From Limnomonas spitsbergensis (Eukaryota > Chlorophyta > Chlorophyceae > Chlamydomonadales), in the NCBI GenBank assembly GCA_037349105.1, contig JAYJMM010000124.1, positions 3,394,001-3,458,000 on the forward strand: a DNA stretch of 64,000 bases, given 5' to 3'. The translations under genes and the position numbers were made by a program. This document shows, piece after piece, positions 49,001 to 61,000 of this stretch (position 1 is the stretch's first letter; every line of letters starts with the position of its first letter). The notes beneath the pieces were generated by a model. That model was not told where the DNA came from. It made no database searches and saw only the letters and a program-made list of their open reading frames with translations.

Positions 49001-52000
49001 GACATCCCACCCTGACGTAGATCTGACATCCCACCCTGACGTAGATCTGACATCCCACCCTGAGGTAGATCTGACATCCCACCCTGACGAAGATCTGACA
49101 TCCCACCCTGACGTAGATCTGACATCCCACCCTGACGTAGATCTGACAATCCACCCTCACAAGCCCCGTCAACCTTCATTCACCCCACCTTGTCGCAGCT
49201 GTCCCACCTACTTGCTGACGTAGATCTGGCATCCAACCCTGACTTTCCCCCTCAACCCTTCATGGGGAAGGGTCTACATGATGCTCTGCCAGCATTTTGT
49301 GAAGTTGTGTGTGCATCCTCAACCTTCATCCACCTCACTTTGTCGCCGCTCTCTCACCTTCTTGCTGACTTGGATCTGGCAAACATCGATTTTCTCCGCA
49401 GCCACTGTGGGCACAACTCCGACCCTCCCTTGCGGCCGCAGCACACACCTTCGAGTATGCCCCGACAGATGCCAGCATGTAGCAGCCAGCACCTCCTTGC
49501 TGACACAGACCTGGGAATCCCTGAACCCTGAAAACCCAATGCGCAGCTTCCTGCTGATGAAGTTCGGCATCTGCCGGTTTTGTCACAACCTCAATGGCCT
49601 CAACTTATTACCATTACTCGAGGCCTTGGTGGGTACGACCCCAACCCTCGTCAAGGCAGGCGGCAGCATGTGTCTTGTGACCTAACCCATCCGATGCCAG
49701 CATGCAGCAGCGCAAGCCCTCTTCCTGACGTACATCTGGCAAGCCCTAAACCCTGCACCCAAAGCGCACCTTCTTGCTGATGTAGATCTGGCACCCGTCA
49801 GTCTTCTCCACAGAGATGGTGGGCACAACACCAAAGGACTGCAGCTTGACGGCCTTGCAGTTGATAACCTGGACAACAGGGATCCGGGGGGGGGGGAGCA
49901 GGGGGGAGCGGGGGGGCTGGTTCTGGCTTGATAACCTGGACAACAGGGATCAAGGGGGGGTGGGAGCAGGGGGGGGGGGGGGCTGGTTCTGGCTTGATAA
50001 CCTGGACAACAGGGATCCAGGGGGGGGGGAGCAGGGGGGAGCGGGGGGGCTGGTTCTGGCTTGATAACCTGGACAACAGGGATCAAGGGGTGGGGGGAGC
50101 AGGGGGGGAGCGGGGGGGCTGGTTCTGGCTTGATAACCTGGACAACAGGGATCAAGGGGGGGGGGAGCAGGGGGGAGCGGGGGGGCTGGTTCTGGCTTGA
50201 TAACCTGGACAACAGGGATCCAGGGGGGGGGGAGCAGGGGGGAGCGGGGGGGCTGGTTCTGGCTTGATAACCTGGACAACAGGGATCAAGGGGGGGTGGG
50301 AGCAGGGGGGGGAGGGGGGCTGGTTCTGGCTTGATAACCTGGACAACAGGGATCAAGGGGGGGGGGAGCAGGGGGGGAGTGGGGGGCTGGTTCTGGCTTG
50401 ATAACCTGGACAACAGGGATCAAGGGGGGGTGGGAGCAGGGGGGGAGCGGGGGGGCTGGTTCTGGCTTGATAACCTGGACAACAGGGATCAAGGGGGGGT
50501 GGGAGCAGGGGGGAGCGGGGGGGCTGGTTCTGGCTTGATAACCTGGACAACAGGGATCAAGGGGTGGGGGGAGCAGGGGGGAGCGGGGGGCTGGTTCTGG
50601 CTTGATAACCTGGACAACAGGGATCAAGGGGGGGGGGGGAGCAGGGGGGAGCGGGGGGGCTGGTTCTGGCTTGATAACCTGGACAACAGGGATCAAGGGG
50701 GGGTGGGAGCAGGGGGGGGGGGGGGGGGGGCTGGTTCTGGCTTGATAACCTGGACAACAGGGATCAAGGGGTGGGGGGAGCAGGGGTAAGCGGGGGGCTG
50801 GTTCTGGCTTGATAACCTGGACAACAGGGATCAAGGGGGGGGTGGGAGCAGGGGGGGGGGGGGGGGGGGCTGGTTCTGGCTTGATAACCTGGACAACAGG
50901 GATCAAGGGGGGGTGGGAGCAGGGGGGGGGGGGGGCTGGTTCTGGCTTGATAACCTGGACAACAGGGATCCAGGGGGGGGGGAGCAGGGGGGAGCGGGGG
51001 GGCTGGTTCTGGCTTGATAACCTGGACAACAGGGATCAAGGGGTGGGGGGAGCAGGGGGGGAGCGGGGGGGCTGGTTCTGGCTTGATAACCTGGACAACA
51101 GGGATCAAGGGGGGGGGGAGCAGGGGGGAGCGGGGGGGCTGGTTCTGGCTTGATAACCTGGACAACAGGGATCAAGGGGGGGGGGAGCAGGGGGGAGCGG
51201 GGGGGGCTGGTTCTGGCTTGATAACCTGGACAACAGGGATCAAGGGGGGGTGGGAGCAGGGGGGGGAGGGGGGCTGGTTCTGGCTTGATAACCTGGACAA
51301 CAGGGATCAAGGGGGGGGGGAGCAGGGGGGAGTGGGGGGCTGGTTCTGGCTTGATAACCTGGACAACAGGGATCAAGGGGGGGTGGGAGCAGGGGGGGGG
51401 GGGGGGGGGGGCTGGTTCTGGCTTGATAACCTGGACAACAGGGATCAAGGGGGGGGGGGAGCAGGGGGGGGGGGGGCTGGTTCTGGCTCGATAACCTGGA
51501 CAACAGGGATCAAGGGGGGGGGGGAGCAGGGGGGAGCGGGGGGCTGGTTCTGGCTTGATAACCTGGACAACAGGGATCAAGGGGGGTGGGAGCAGGGGGG
51601 GAGCGGGGGGGCTGGTTCTGGCTTGATAACCTGAACAACAGGGATCAAGGGGGGGTGGGAGCAGGGGGGAGCGGGGGGCTGGTTCTGGCTTGATAACCTG
51701 GACAACTGGGATCAAGGGGTGGGGGGAGCAGGGGGGAGCGGGGGGGCTGGTTCTGGCTTGATAACCTGGACAACAGGGATCGAGGGGGGGGGAGCAGGGG
51801 GGAGCGGGGGGGCTGGTTCTGGCTTGATAACCTGGACAACAGGGATCAAGGGGGGGGGGAGCAGGGGGGGAGTGGGGGGGCTGGTTCTGGCTTGATAACC
51901 TGGACAACAGGGATCAAGGGGGGGTGGGAGCAGGGGGGAGCGGGGGGGCTGGTTCTGGCTTGATAACCTGGACAACAGGGATCAAGGGGTGGGGGGAGCA

Positions 52001-55000
52001 GGGGGGAGCGGGGGGCTGGTTCTGGCTTGATAACCTGGACAACAGGGATCGAGGGGGGGTGGGAGCAGGGGGGGAGCGGGGGGGCTCGTTCTGGCTTGAT
52101 AACCTGGACAACAGGGATCAAGGGGTGGGGGGAGCAGGGGGGAGCGGGGGGGTTGGTTCTGGCTTGATAACCTGGACAACAGGGATCGAGGGGGGGGGGG
52201 AGCAGGGGGGAGCGGGGGGCTGGTTCTGGCTTGATAACCTGGACAACAGGGATCGAGGGGGGGGGGAGCAGGGGGGAGCGGGGGGGCTGGTTCTGGCTTG
52301 ATAACCTGGACAACAGGGATCAAGGGGGGGTGGGAGCAGGGGGGAGCGGGGGGGCTGGTTCTGGCTTGATAACCTGGACAACAGGGATCAAGGGGTGGGG
52401 GGAGCAGGGGGGAGCGGGGGGCTGGTTCTGGCTTGATAACCTGGACAACAGGGATCAAGGGGGGGGGGGGAGCAGGGGGGAGCGGGGGGCTGGTTCTGGC
52501 TTGATAACCTGGACAACAGGGATCAAGGGGGGGTGGGAGCAGGGGGGGGGGGGGGGGGGCTGGTTCTGGCTTGATAACCTGGACAACAGGGATCAAGGGG
52601 GGGGGGGAGCAGGGGGGGGGGGGGGGCTGGTTCTGGCTCGATAACCTGGACAACAGGGATCAAGGGGGGGGGGGAGCAGGGGGGAGCGGGGGGCTGGTTC
52701 TGGCTTGATAACCTGGACAACAGGGATCAAGGGGTGGGGGAGCAGGGGTAAGCGGGGGGCTGGTTCTGGCTTGATAACCTGGACAACAGGGATCAAGGGG
52801 GGGGGGGAGCAGGGGGGGGGGGGGGGGGCTGGTTCTGGCTTGATAACCTGGACAACAGGGATCAAGGGGGGGTGGGAGCAGGGGGGGGGGGGGCTGGTTC
52901 TGGCTTGATAACCTGGACAACAGGGATCCAGGGGGGGGGGAGCAGGGGGGAGCGGGGGGGCTGGTTCTGGCTTGATAACCTGGACAACAGGGATCAAGGG
53001 GTGGGGGGAGCAGGGGGGGAGCGGGGGGGCTGGTTCTGGCTTGATAACCTGGACAACAGGGATCAAGGGGGGGGGGAGCAGGGGGGAGCGGGGGGGCTGG
53101 TTCTGGCTTGATAACCTGGACAACAGGGATCCAGGGGGGGGGGAGCAGGGGGGAGCGGGGGGGCTGGTTCTGGCTTGATAACCTGGACAACAGGGATCAA
53201 GGGGGGGTGGGAGCAGGGGGGGGAGGGGGGCTGGTTCTGGCTTGATAACCTGGACAACAGGGATCAAGGGGGGGGGGAGCAGGGGGGAGTGGGGGGCTGG
53301 TTCTGGCTTGATAACCTGGACAACAGGGATCAAGGGGGGGTGGGAGCAGGGGGGGAGCGGGGGGGCTGGTTCTGGCTTGATAACCTGGACAACAGGGATC
53401 AAGGGGGGGTGGGAGCAGGGGGGAGCGGGGGGGCTGGTTCTGGCTTGATAACCTGGACAACAGGGATCAAGGGGTGGGGGGAGCAGGGGGGAGCGGGGGG
53501 CTGGTTCTGGCTTGATAACCTGGACAACAGGGATCAAGGGGGGGGGGGGAGCAGGGGGGAGCGGGGGGGCTGGTTCTGGCTTGATAACCTGGACAACAGG
53601 GATCAAGGGGGGGGTGGGAGCAGGGGGGGGGGGGGGGGCTGGTTCTGGCTTGATAACCTGGACAACAGGGATCAAGGGGGGGTGGGAGCAGGGGGGGGGG
53701 GGCTGGTTCTGGCTTGATAACCTGGACAACAGGGATCCAGGGGGGGGGGAGCAGGGGGGAGCGGGGGGGCTGGTTCTGGCTTGATAACCTGGACAACAGG
53801 GATCAAGGGGTGGGGGGAGCAGGGGGGGAGCGGGGGGGCTGGTTCTGGCTTGATAACCTGGACAACAGGGATCAAGGGGGGGGGGAGCAGGGGGGAGCGG
53901 GGGGGCTGGTTCTGGCTTGATAACCTGGACAACAGGGATCCAGGGGGGGGGGAGCAGGGGGGAGCGGGGGGCTGGTTCTGGCTTGATAACCTGGACAACA
54001 GGGATCAAGGGGGGGTGGGAGCAGGGGGGGAGGGGGGCTGGTTCTGGCTTGATAACCTGGACAACAGGGATCAAGGGGGGGGGGAGCAGGGGGAGTGGGG
54101 GGCTGGTTCTGGCTTGATAACCTGGACAACAGGGATCAAGGGGGGGTGGGAGCAGGGGGGGAGCGGGGGGGCTGGTTCTGGCTTGATAACCTGGACAACA
54201 GGGATCAAGGGGGGGTGGGAGCAGGGGGGAGCGGGGGGGCTGGTTCTGGCTTGATAACCTGGACAACAGGGATCAAGGGGTGGGGGGAGCAGGGGGGAGC
54301 GGGGGGCTGGTTCTGGCTTGATAACCTGGACAACAGGGATCAAGGGGGGGGGGGGAGCAGGGGGGAGCGGGGGGGCTGGTTCTGGCTTGATAACCTGGAC
54401 AACAGGGATCAAGGGGGGGTGGGAGCAGGGGGGGGGGGGGGGGGGCTGGTTCTGGCTTGATAACCTGGACAACAGGGATCAAGGGGGGGGGGGAGCAGGG
54501 GGGGGGGGGCTGGTTCTGGCTCGATAACCTGGACAACAGGGATCAAGGGGGGGGGGAGCAGGGGGGAGCGGGGGGCTGGTTCTGGCTTGATAACCTGGAC
54601 AACAGGGATCAAGGGGGGTGGGAGCAGGGGGGGAGCGGGGGGGCTGGTTCTGGCTTGATAACCTGAACAACAGGGATCAAGGGGGGGTGGGAGCAGGGGG
54701 GAGCGGGGGGCTGGTTCTGGCTTGATAACCTGGACAACTGGGATCAAGGGGTGGGGGGAGCAGGGGGGGAGCGGGGGGGCTGGTTCTGGCTTGATAACCT
54801 GGACAACAGGGATCGAGGGGGGGGGAGCAGGGGGGAGCGGGGGGGCTGGTTCTGGCTTGATAACCTGGACAACAGGGATCAAGGGGGGGGGGGAGCAGGG
54901 GGGGAGTGGGGGGGCTGGTTCTGGCTTGATAACCTGGACAACAGGGATCAAGGGGGGGTGGGAGCAGGGGGGAGCGGGGGGGCTGGTTCTGGCTTGATAA

Positions 55001-58000
55001 CCTGGACAACAGGGATCAAGGGGTGGGGGGAGCAGGGGGGAGCGGGGGGCTGGTTCTGGCTTGATAACCTGGACAACAGGGATCAAGGGGGGGGGGGGAG
55101 CAGGGGGGAGCGGGGGGGCTGGTTCTGGCTTGATAACCTGGACAACAGGGATCAAGGGGGGGTGGGAGCAGGGGGGGGGGGGGGGGGGGCTGGTTCTGGC
55201 TTGATAACCTGGACAACAGGGATCAAGGGGGGGGGGAGCAGGGGGGGGGGGGGCTGGTTCTGGCTCGATAACCTGGACAACAGGGATCAAGGGGGGGGGG
55301 GAGCAGGGGGGAGCGGGGGGCTGGTTCTGGCTTGATAACCTGGACAACAGGGATCAAGGGGGGTGGGAGCAGGGGGGGAGCGGGGGGGCTGGTTCTGGCT
55401 TGATAACCTGAACAACAGGGATCAAGGGGGGGTGGGAGCAGGGGGGAGCGGGGGGCTGGTTCTGGCTTGATAACCTGGACAACTGGGATCAAGGGGTGGG
55501 GGGAGCAGGGGGGAGCGGGGGGGCTGGTTCTGGCTTGATAACCTGGACAACAGGGATCGAGGGGGGGGGAGCAGGGGGGGGGGGGGGCTGGTTCTGGCTT
55601 GATAACCTGGACAACAGGGATCAAGGGGTGGGGGGAGCAGGGGGGAGCGGGGGGGCTGGTTCTGGCTTGATAACCTGGACAACAGGGATCAAGGGGGGGG
55701 GGAGCAGGGGGGGAGTGGGGGGGCTGGTTCTGGCTTGATAACCTGGACAACAGGGATCAAGGGGGGGTGGGAGCAGGGGGGAGCGGGGGGGCTGGTTCTG
55801 GCTTGATAACCTGGACAACAGGGATCAAGGGGTGGGGGGAGCAGGGGGGAGCGGGGGGCTGGTTCTGGCTTGATAACCTGGACAACAGGGATCGAGGGGG
55901 GGTGGGAGCAGGGGGGGAGCGGGGGGGCTGGTTCTGGCTTGATAACCTGGACAACAGGGATCAAGGGGTGGGGGGAGCAGGGGGGAGCGGGGGGGTTGGT
56001 TCTGGCTTGATAACCTGGACAACAGGGATCGAGGGGGGGGGGGAGCAGGGGGGAGCGGGGGGCTGGTTCTGGCTTGATAACCTGGACAACAGGGATCGAG
56101 GGGGGGGGGAGCAGGGGGGAGCGGGGGGGCTGGTTCTGGCTTGATAACCTGGACAACAGGGATCAAGGGGGGGTGGGAGCAGGGGGGAGCGGGGGGGCTG
56201 GTTCTGGCTTGATAACCTGGACAACAGGGATCAAGGGGTGGGGGGAGCAGGGGGGAGCGGGGGGCTGGTTCTGGCTTGATAACCTGGACAACAGGGATCA
56301 AGGGGGGGGGGGGAGCAGGGGGGAGCGGGGGGCTGGTTCTGGCTTGATAACCTGGACAACAGGGATCAAGGGGGGGTGGGAGCAGGGGGGGGGGGGGGGG
56401 GGCTGGTTCTGGCTTGATAACCTGGACAACAGGGATCAAGGGGGGGGGGGAGCAGGGGGGGGGGGGGGGCTGGTTCTGGCTCGATAACCTGGACAACAGG
56501 GATCAAGGGGGGGGGGGAGCAGGGGGGAGCGGGGGGCTGGTTCTGGCTTGATAACCTGGACAACAGGGATCAAGGGGGGTGGGAGCAGGGGGGAGCGGGG
56601 GGGCTGGTTCTGGCTTGATAACCTGGACAACAGGGATCAAGGGGGGGGGAGCAGGGGGGGAGCGGGGGGGCTGGTTCTGGCTTGATAACCTGGACAACAG
56701 GGATCAAGGGGTCGGGGGAGCAGGGGGGAGCGGGGGGGCTGGTTCTGGCTTGATAACCTGGACAACAGGGATCGAGGGGGGGGGGGAGCAGGGGGGAGCG
56801 GGGGGCTGGTTCTGGCTTGATAACCTGGACAACAGGGATCGAGGGGGGGGGAGCAGGGGGGGAGCGGGGGGGCTGGTTCTGGCTTGATAACCTGGACAAC
56901 AGGGATCAAGGGGTGGGGGGAGCAGGGGGGAGCGGGGGGGCTGGTTCTGGCTTGATAACCTGGACAACAGGGATCGAGGGGGGGGGGGAGCAGGGGGGAG
57001 CGGGGGGGCTGGTTCTGGCTTGATAACCTGGACAACAGGGATCAAGGGGGGGGGGAGCAGGGGGGGAGCGGGGGGGCTGGTTCTGGCTTGATAACCTGGA
57101 CAACAGGGATCAAGGGGTGGGGGGAGCAGGGGGGAGCGGGGGGGCTGGTTCTGGCTTGATAACCTGGACAACAGGGATCGAGGGGGGGGGGGAGCAGGGG
57201 GGAGCGGGGGGCTGGTTCTGGCTTGATAACCTGGACAACAGGGATCGAGGGGGGGGGAGAGCAGGGGGGGAGCAGGGGGGAGCGGGGGGCTGGTTCTGGC
57301 TTGATAACCTGGACAACAGGGATCAAGGGGTGGGGGGAGCAGGGGGGAGCGGGGGGGCTGGTTCTGGCTTGATAACCTGGACAACAGGGATCAAGGGGTG
57401 GGGGGAGCAGGGGGGAGTGGGGGGCTGGTTCTGGCTTGATAACCTGGACAACAGGGATCAAGGGGGGGGGGAGCAGGGGGGAGCGGGGGGGCTGGTTCTG
57501 GCTTGATAACCTGGACAACAGAAATCAAGGGGTGGGGGGAGCAGGGGGGAGCGGGGGGCTGGTTCTGGCTTGATAACCTGGACAACAGGGATCAAGGGGT
57601 GGGGGGAGCAGGGGGGGGGGGGGCTGGTTCTGGCTTGATAACCTGGACAACAGGGATCAAGGGGTGGGGGGAGCAGGGGGGGAGCGGGGGGCTGGTTCTG
57701 GCTTGATAACCTGGACAACAGGGATCGAGGGGGGGGGGGGAGCAGGGGGGGAGCGGGGGGCTGGTTCTGGCTAAATAACCTGGACAACAGGGATCAAGGG
57801 GGGGGGGGAGCAGGGGGGAGCGGGGGGGGCTGGTTCTGGCTTGATAACCTGGACAACAGGGATCAAGGGGGGGGGAGCAGGGGGGGAGCGGGGGGCTGGT
57901 TCTGGCTTGATAACCTGGACAACAGGGATCAAGGGGTGGGGGGAGCAGGGGGGGAGCGGGGGGGCTGGTTCTGGCTTGATAACCTGGACAACAGGGATCA

Positions 58001-61000
58001 AGGGGTGGGGGGAGCAGGGGGGGGGGGGGGCTGGTTCTGGCTTGATAACCTGGACAACAGGGATCAAGGGGTGGGGGGAGCAGGGGGGGAGCGGGGGGCT
58101 GGTTCTGGCTCGATAACCTGGACAACAGGGATCAAGGGGGGGGGGGAGCAGGGGGGAGCGGGGGGGCTGGTTCTGGCTTGATAACCTGGACAACAGGGAT
58201 CAAGGGGTGGGGGGAGCAGGGGGGAGCGGGGGGGCTGGTTCTGGCTTGATAACCTGGACAACAGGGATCCAGGGGGGGGGGAGCAGGGGGGAGCGGGGGG
58301 GCTGGTTCTGGCTTGATAACCTGGACAACAGGGATCAAGGGGGGGGGAGCAGGGGGGGAGCGGGGGGCTGGTTCTGGCTTGATAACCTGGACAACAGGGA
58401 TCAAGGGGTGGGGGGAGCAGGGGGGAGCGGGGGGGCTGGTTCTGGCTTGATAACCTGGACAACAGGGATCAAGGGGGGGGGGGGAGCAGGGGGGGGGGGG
58501 GGCTGGTTCTGGCTCGATAACCTGGACAACAGGGATCAAGGGGGGGGGGGAGCAGGGGGGAGCGGGGGGCTGGTTCTGGCTTGATAACCTGGACAACAGG
58601 GATCAAGGGGGGTGGGAGCAGGGGGGGAGCGGGGGGGCTGGTTCTGGCTTGATAACCTGGACAACAGGGATCAAGGGGGGGTGGGAGCAGGGGGGAGCGG
58701 GGGGCTGGTTCTGGCTTGATAACCTGGACAACAGGGATCAAGGGGTGGGGGGAGCAGGGGGGGAGCGGGGGGGCTGGTTCTGGCTTGATAACCTGGACAA
58801 CAGGGATCGAGGGGTGGGGGGAGCAGGGGGGGAGTGGGGGGGCTGATTCTGGCTTGATAACCTGGACAACAGGGATCAAGGGGGGGTGGGAGCAGGGGGG
58901 AGCGGGGGGGCTGGTTCTGGCTTGATAACCTGGACAACAGGGATCAAGGGTTGGGGGGAGCAGGGGGGGAGCGGGGGGCTGGTTCTGGCTTGATAACCTG
59001 GACAACAGGGATCGAGGGGGGGTGAAAGCAGGGGGGAGCGGGGGGGCTGGTTCTGGCTTGATAACCTGGACAACAGGGATCAAGGGGGGGGGGAGCAGGG
59101 GGGAGCGGGGGGGCTGGTTCTGGCTTGATAACCTGGACAACAGGGATCAAGGGGGGGGAGCAGGGGGGGAGCGGGGGGCTGGTTCTGGCTTGATAACCTG
59201 GACAACAGGGATCAAGGGGTGGGGGGAGCAGGGGGGGAGCGGGGGGGCTGGTTCTGGCTTGATAACCTGGACAACAGGGATCAAGGGGTGGGGGGAGCAG
59301 GGGGGGGGGGGGGGGCTGGTTCTGGCTTGATAACCTGGACAACAGGGATCAAGGGGTGGGGGGAGCAGGGGGGGAGCGGGGGGCTGGTTCTGGCTCGATA
59401 ACCTGGATAACAGGGATCAAGGGGGGGGGGGAGCAGGGGGGAGCGGGGGGGGGCTGGTTCTGGCTTGATAACCTGGACAACAGGGATCAAGGGGGGGTGG
59501 GAGCAGGGGGGGGTGGGGGGCTGGTTCTGGCTTGATAACCTGGACAACAGGGATCAAGGGGGGGTGGGAGCAGGGGGGGAGCGGGGGGGCTGGTTCTGGC
59601 TTGATAACCTGGACAACAGGGATCAAGGGGTGGGGGGAGCAGGGGGGAGCGGGGGGGTTGGTTCTGGCTTGATAACCTGGACAACAGGGATCGAGGGGGG
59701 GGGGGGAGCAGGGGGGAGCGGGGGGCTGGTTCTGGCTTGATAACCTGGACAACAGGGATCGAGGGGGGGGGGAGCAGGGGGGAGCGGGGGGGCTGGTTCT
59801 GGCTTGATAACCTGGACAACAGGGATCAAGGGGGGGTGGGAGCAGGGGGGAGCGGGGGGGCTGGTTCTGGCTTGATAACCTGGACAACAGGGATCAAGGG
59901 GTGGGGGGAGCAGGGGGGAGCGGGGGGCTGGTTCTGGCTTGATAACCTGGACAACAGGGATCAAGGGGGGGGGGGGAGCAGGGGGGAGCGGGGGGCTGGT
60001 TCTGGCTTGATAACCTGGACAACAGGGATCAAGGGGGGGTGGGAGCAGGGGGCGGGGGGGGGGGGCTGGTTCTGGCTTGATAACCTGGACAACAGGGATC
60101 AAGGGGGGGGGGGAGCAGGGGGGGGGGGGGGGGCTGGTTCTGGCTCGATAACCTGGACAACAGGGATCAAGGGGGGGGGGGAGCAGGGGGGAGCGGGGGG
60201 CTGGTTCTGGCTTGATAACCTGGACAACAGGGATCAAGGGGGGTGGGAGCAGGGGGGAGCGGGGGGGGCTGGTTCTGGCTTGATAACCTGGACAACAGGG
60301 ATCAAGGGGGGGGGGAGCAGGGGGGGAGCGGGGGGGCTGGTTCTGGCTTGATAACCTGGACAACAGGGATCAAGGGGTCGGGGGAGCAGGGGGGAGCGGG
60401 GGGGCTGGTTCTGGCTTGATAACCTGGACAACAGGGATCGAGGGGGGGGGGGAGCAGGGGGGAGCGGGGGGCTGGTTCTGGCTTGATAACCTGGACAACA
60501 GGGATCGAGGGGGGGGGAGCAGGGGGGGAGCGGGGGGGCTGGTTCTGGCTTGATAACCTGGACAACAGGGATCAAGGGGTGGGGGGAGCAGGGGGGAGCG
60601 GGGGGGCTGGTTCTGGCTTGATAACCTGGACAACAGGGATCGAGGGGGGGGGGGAGCAGGGGGGAGCGGGGGGGCTGGTTCTGGCTTGATAACCTGGACA
60701 ACAGGGATCAAGGGGGGGGGGAGCAGGGGGGGAGCGGGGGGGCTGGTTCTGGCTTGATAACCTGGACAACAGGGATCAAGGGGTGGGGGGAGCAGGGGGG
60801 AGCGGGGGGGCTGGTTCTGGCTTGATAACCTGGACAACAGGGATCGAGGGGGGGGGGGGAGCAGGGGGGAGCGGGGGGCTGGTTCTGGCTTGATAACCTG
60901 GACAACAGGGATCGAGGGGGGGGGGAGAGCAGGGGGGGAGCAGGGGGGAGCGGGGGGCTGGTTCTGGCTTGATAACCTGGACAACAGGGATCAAGGGGTG

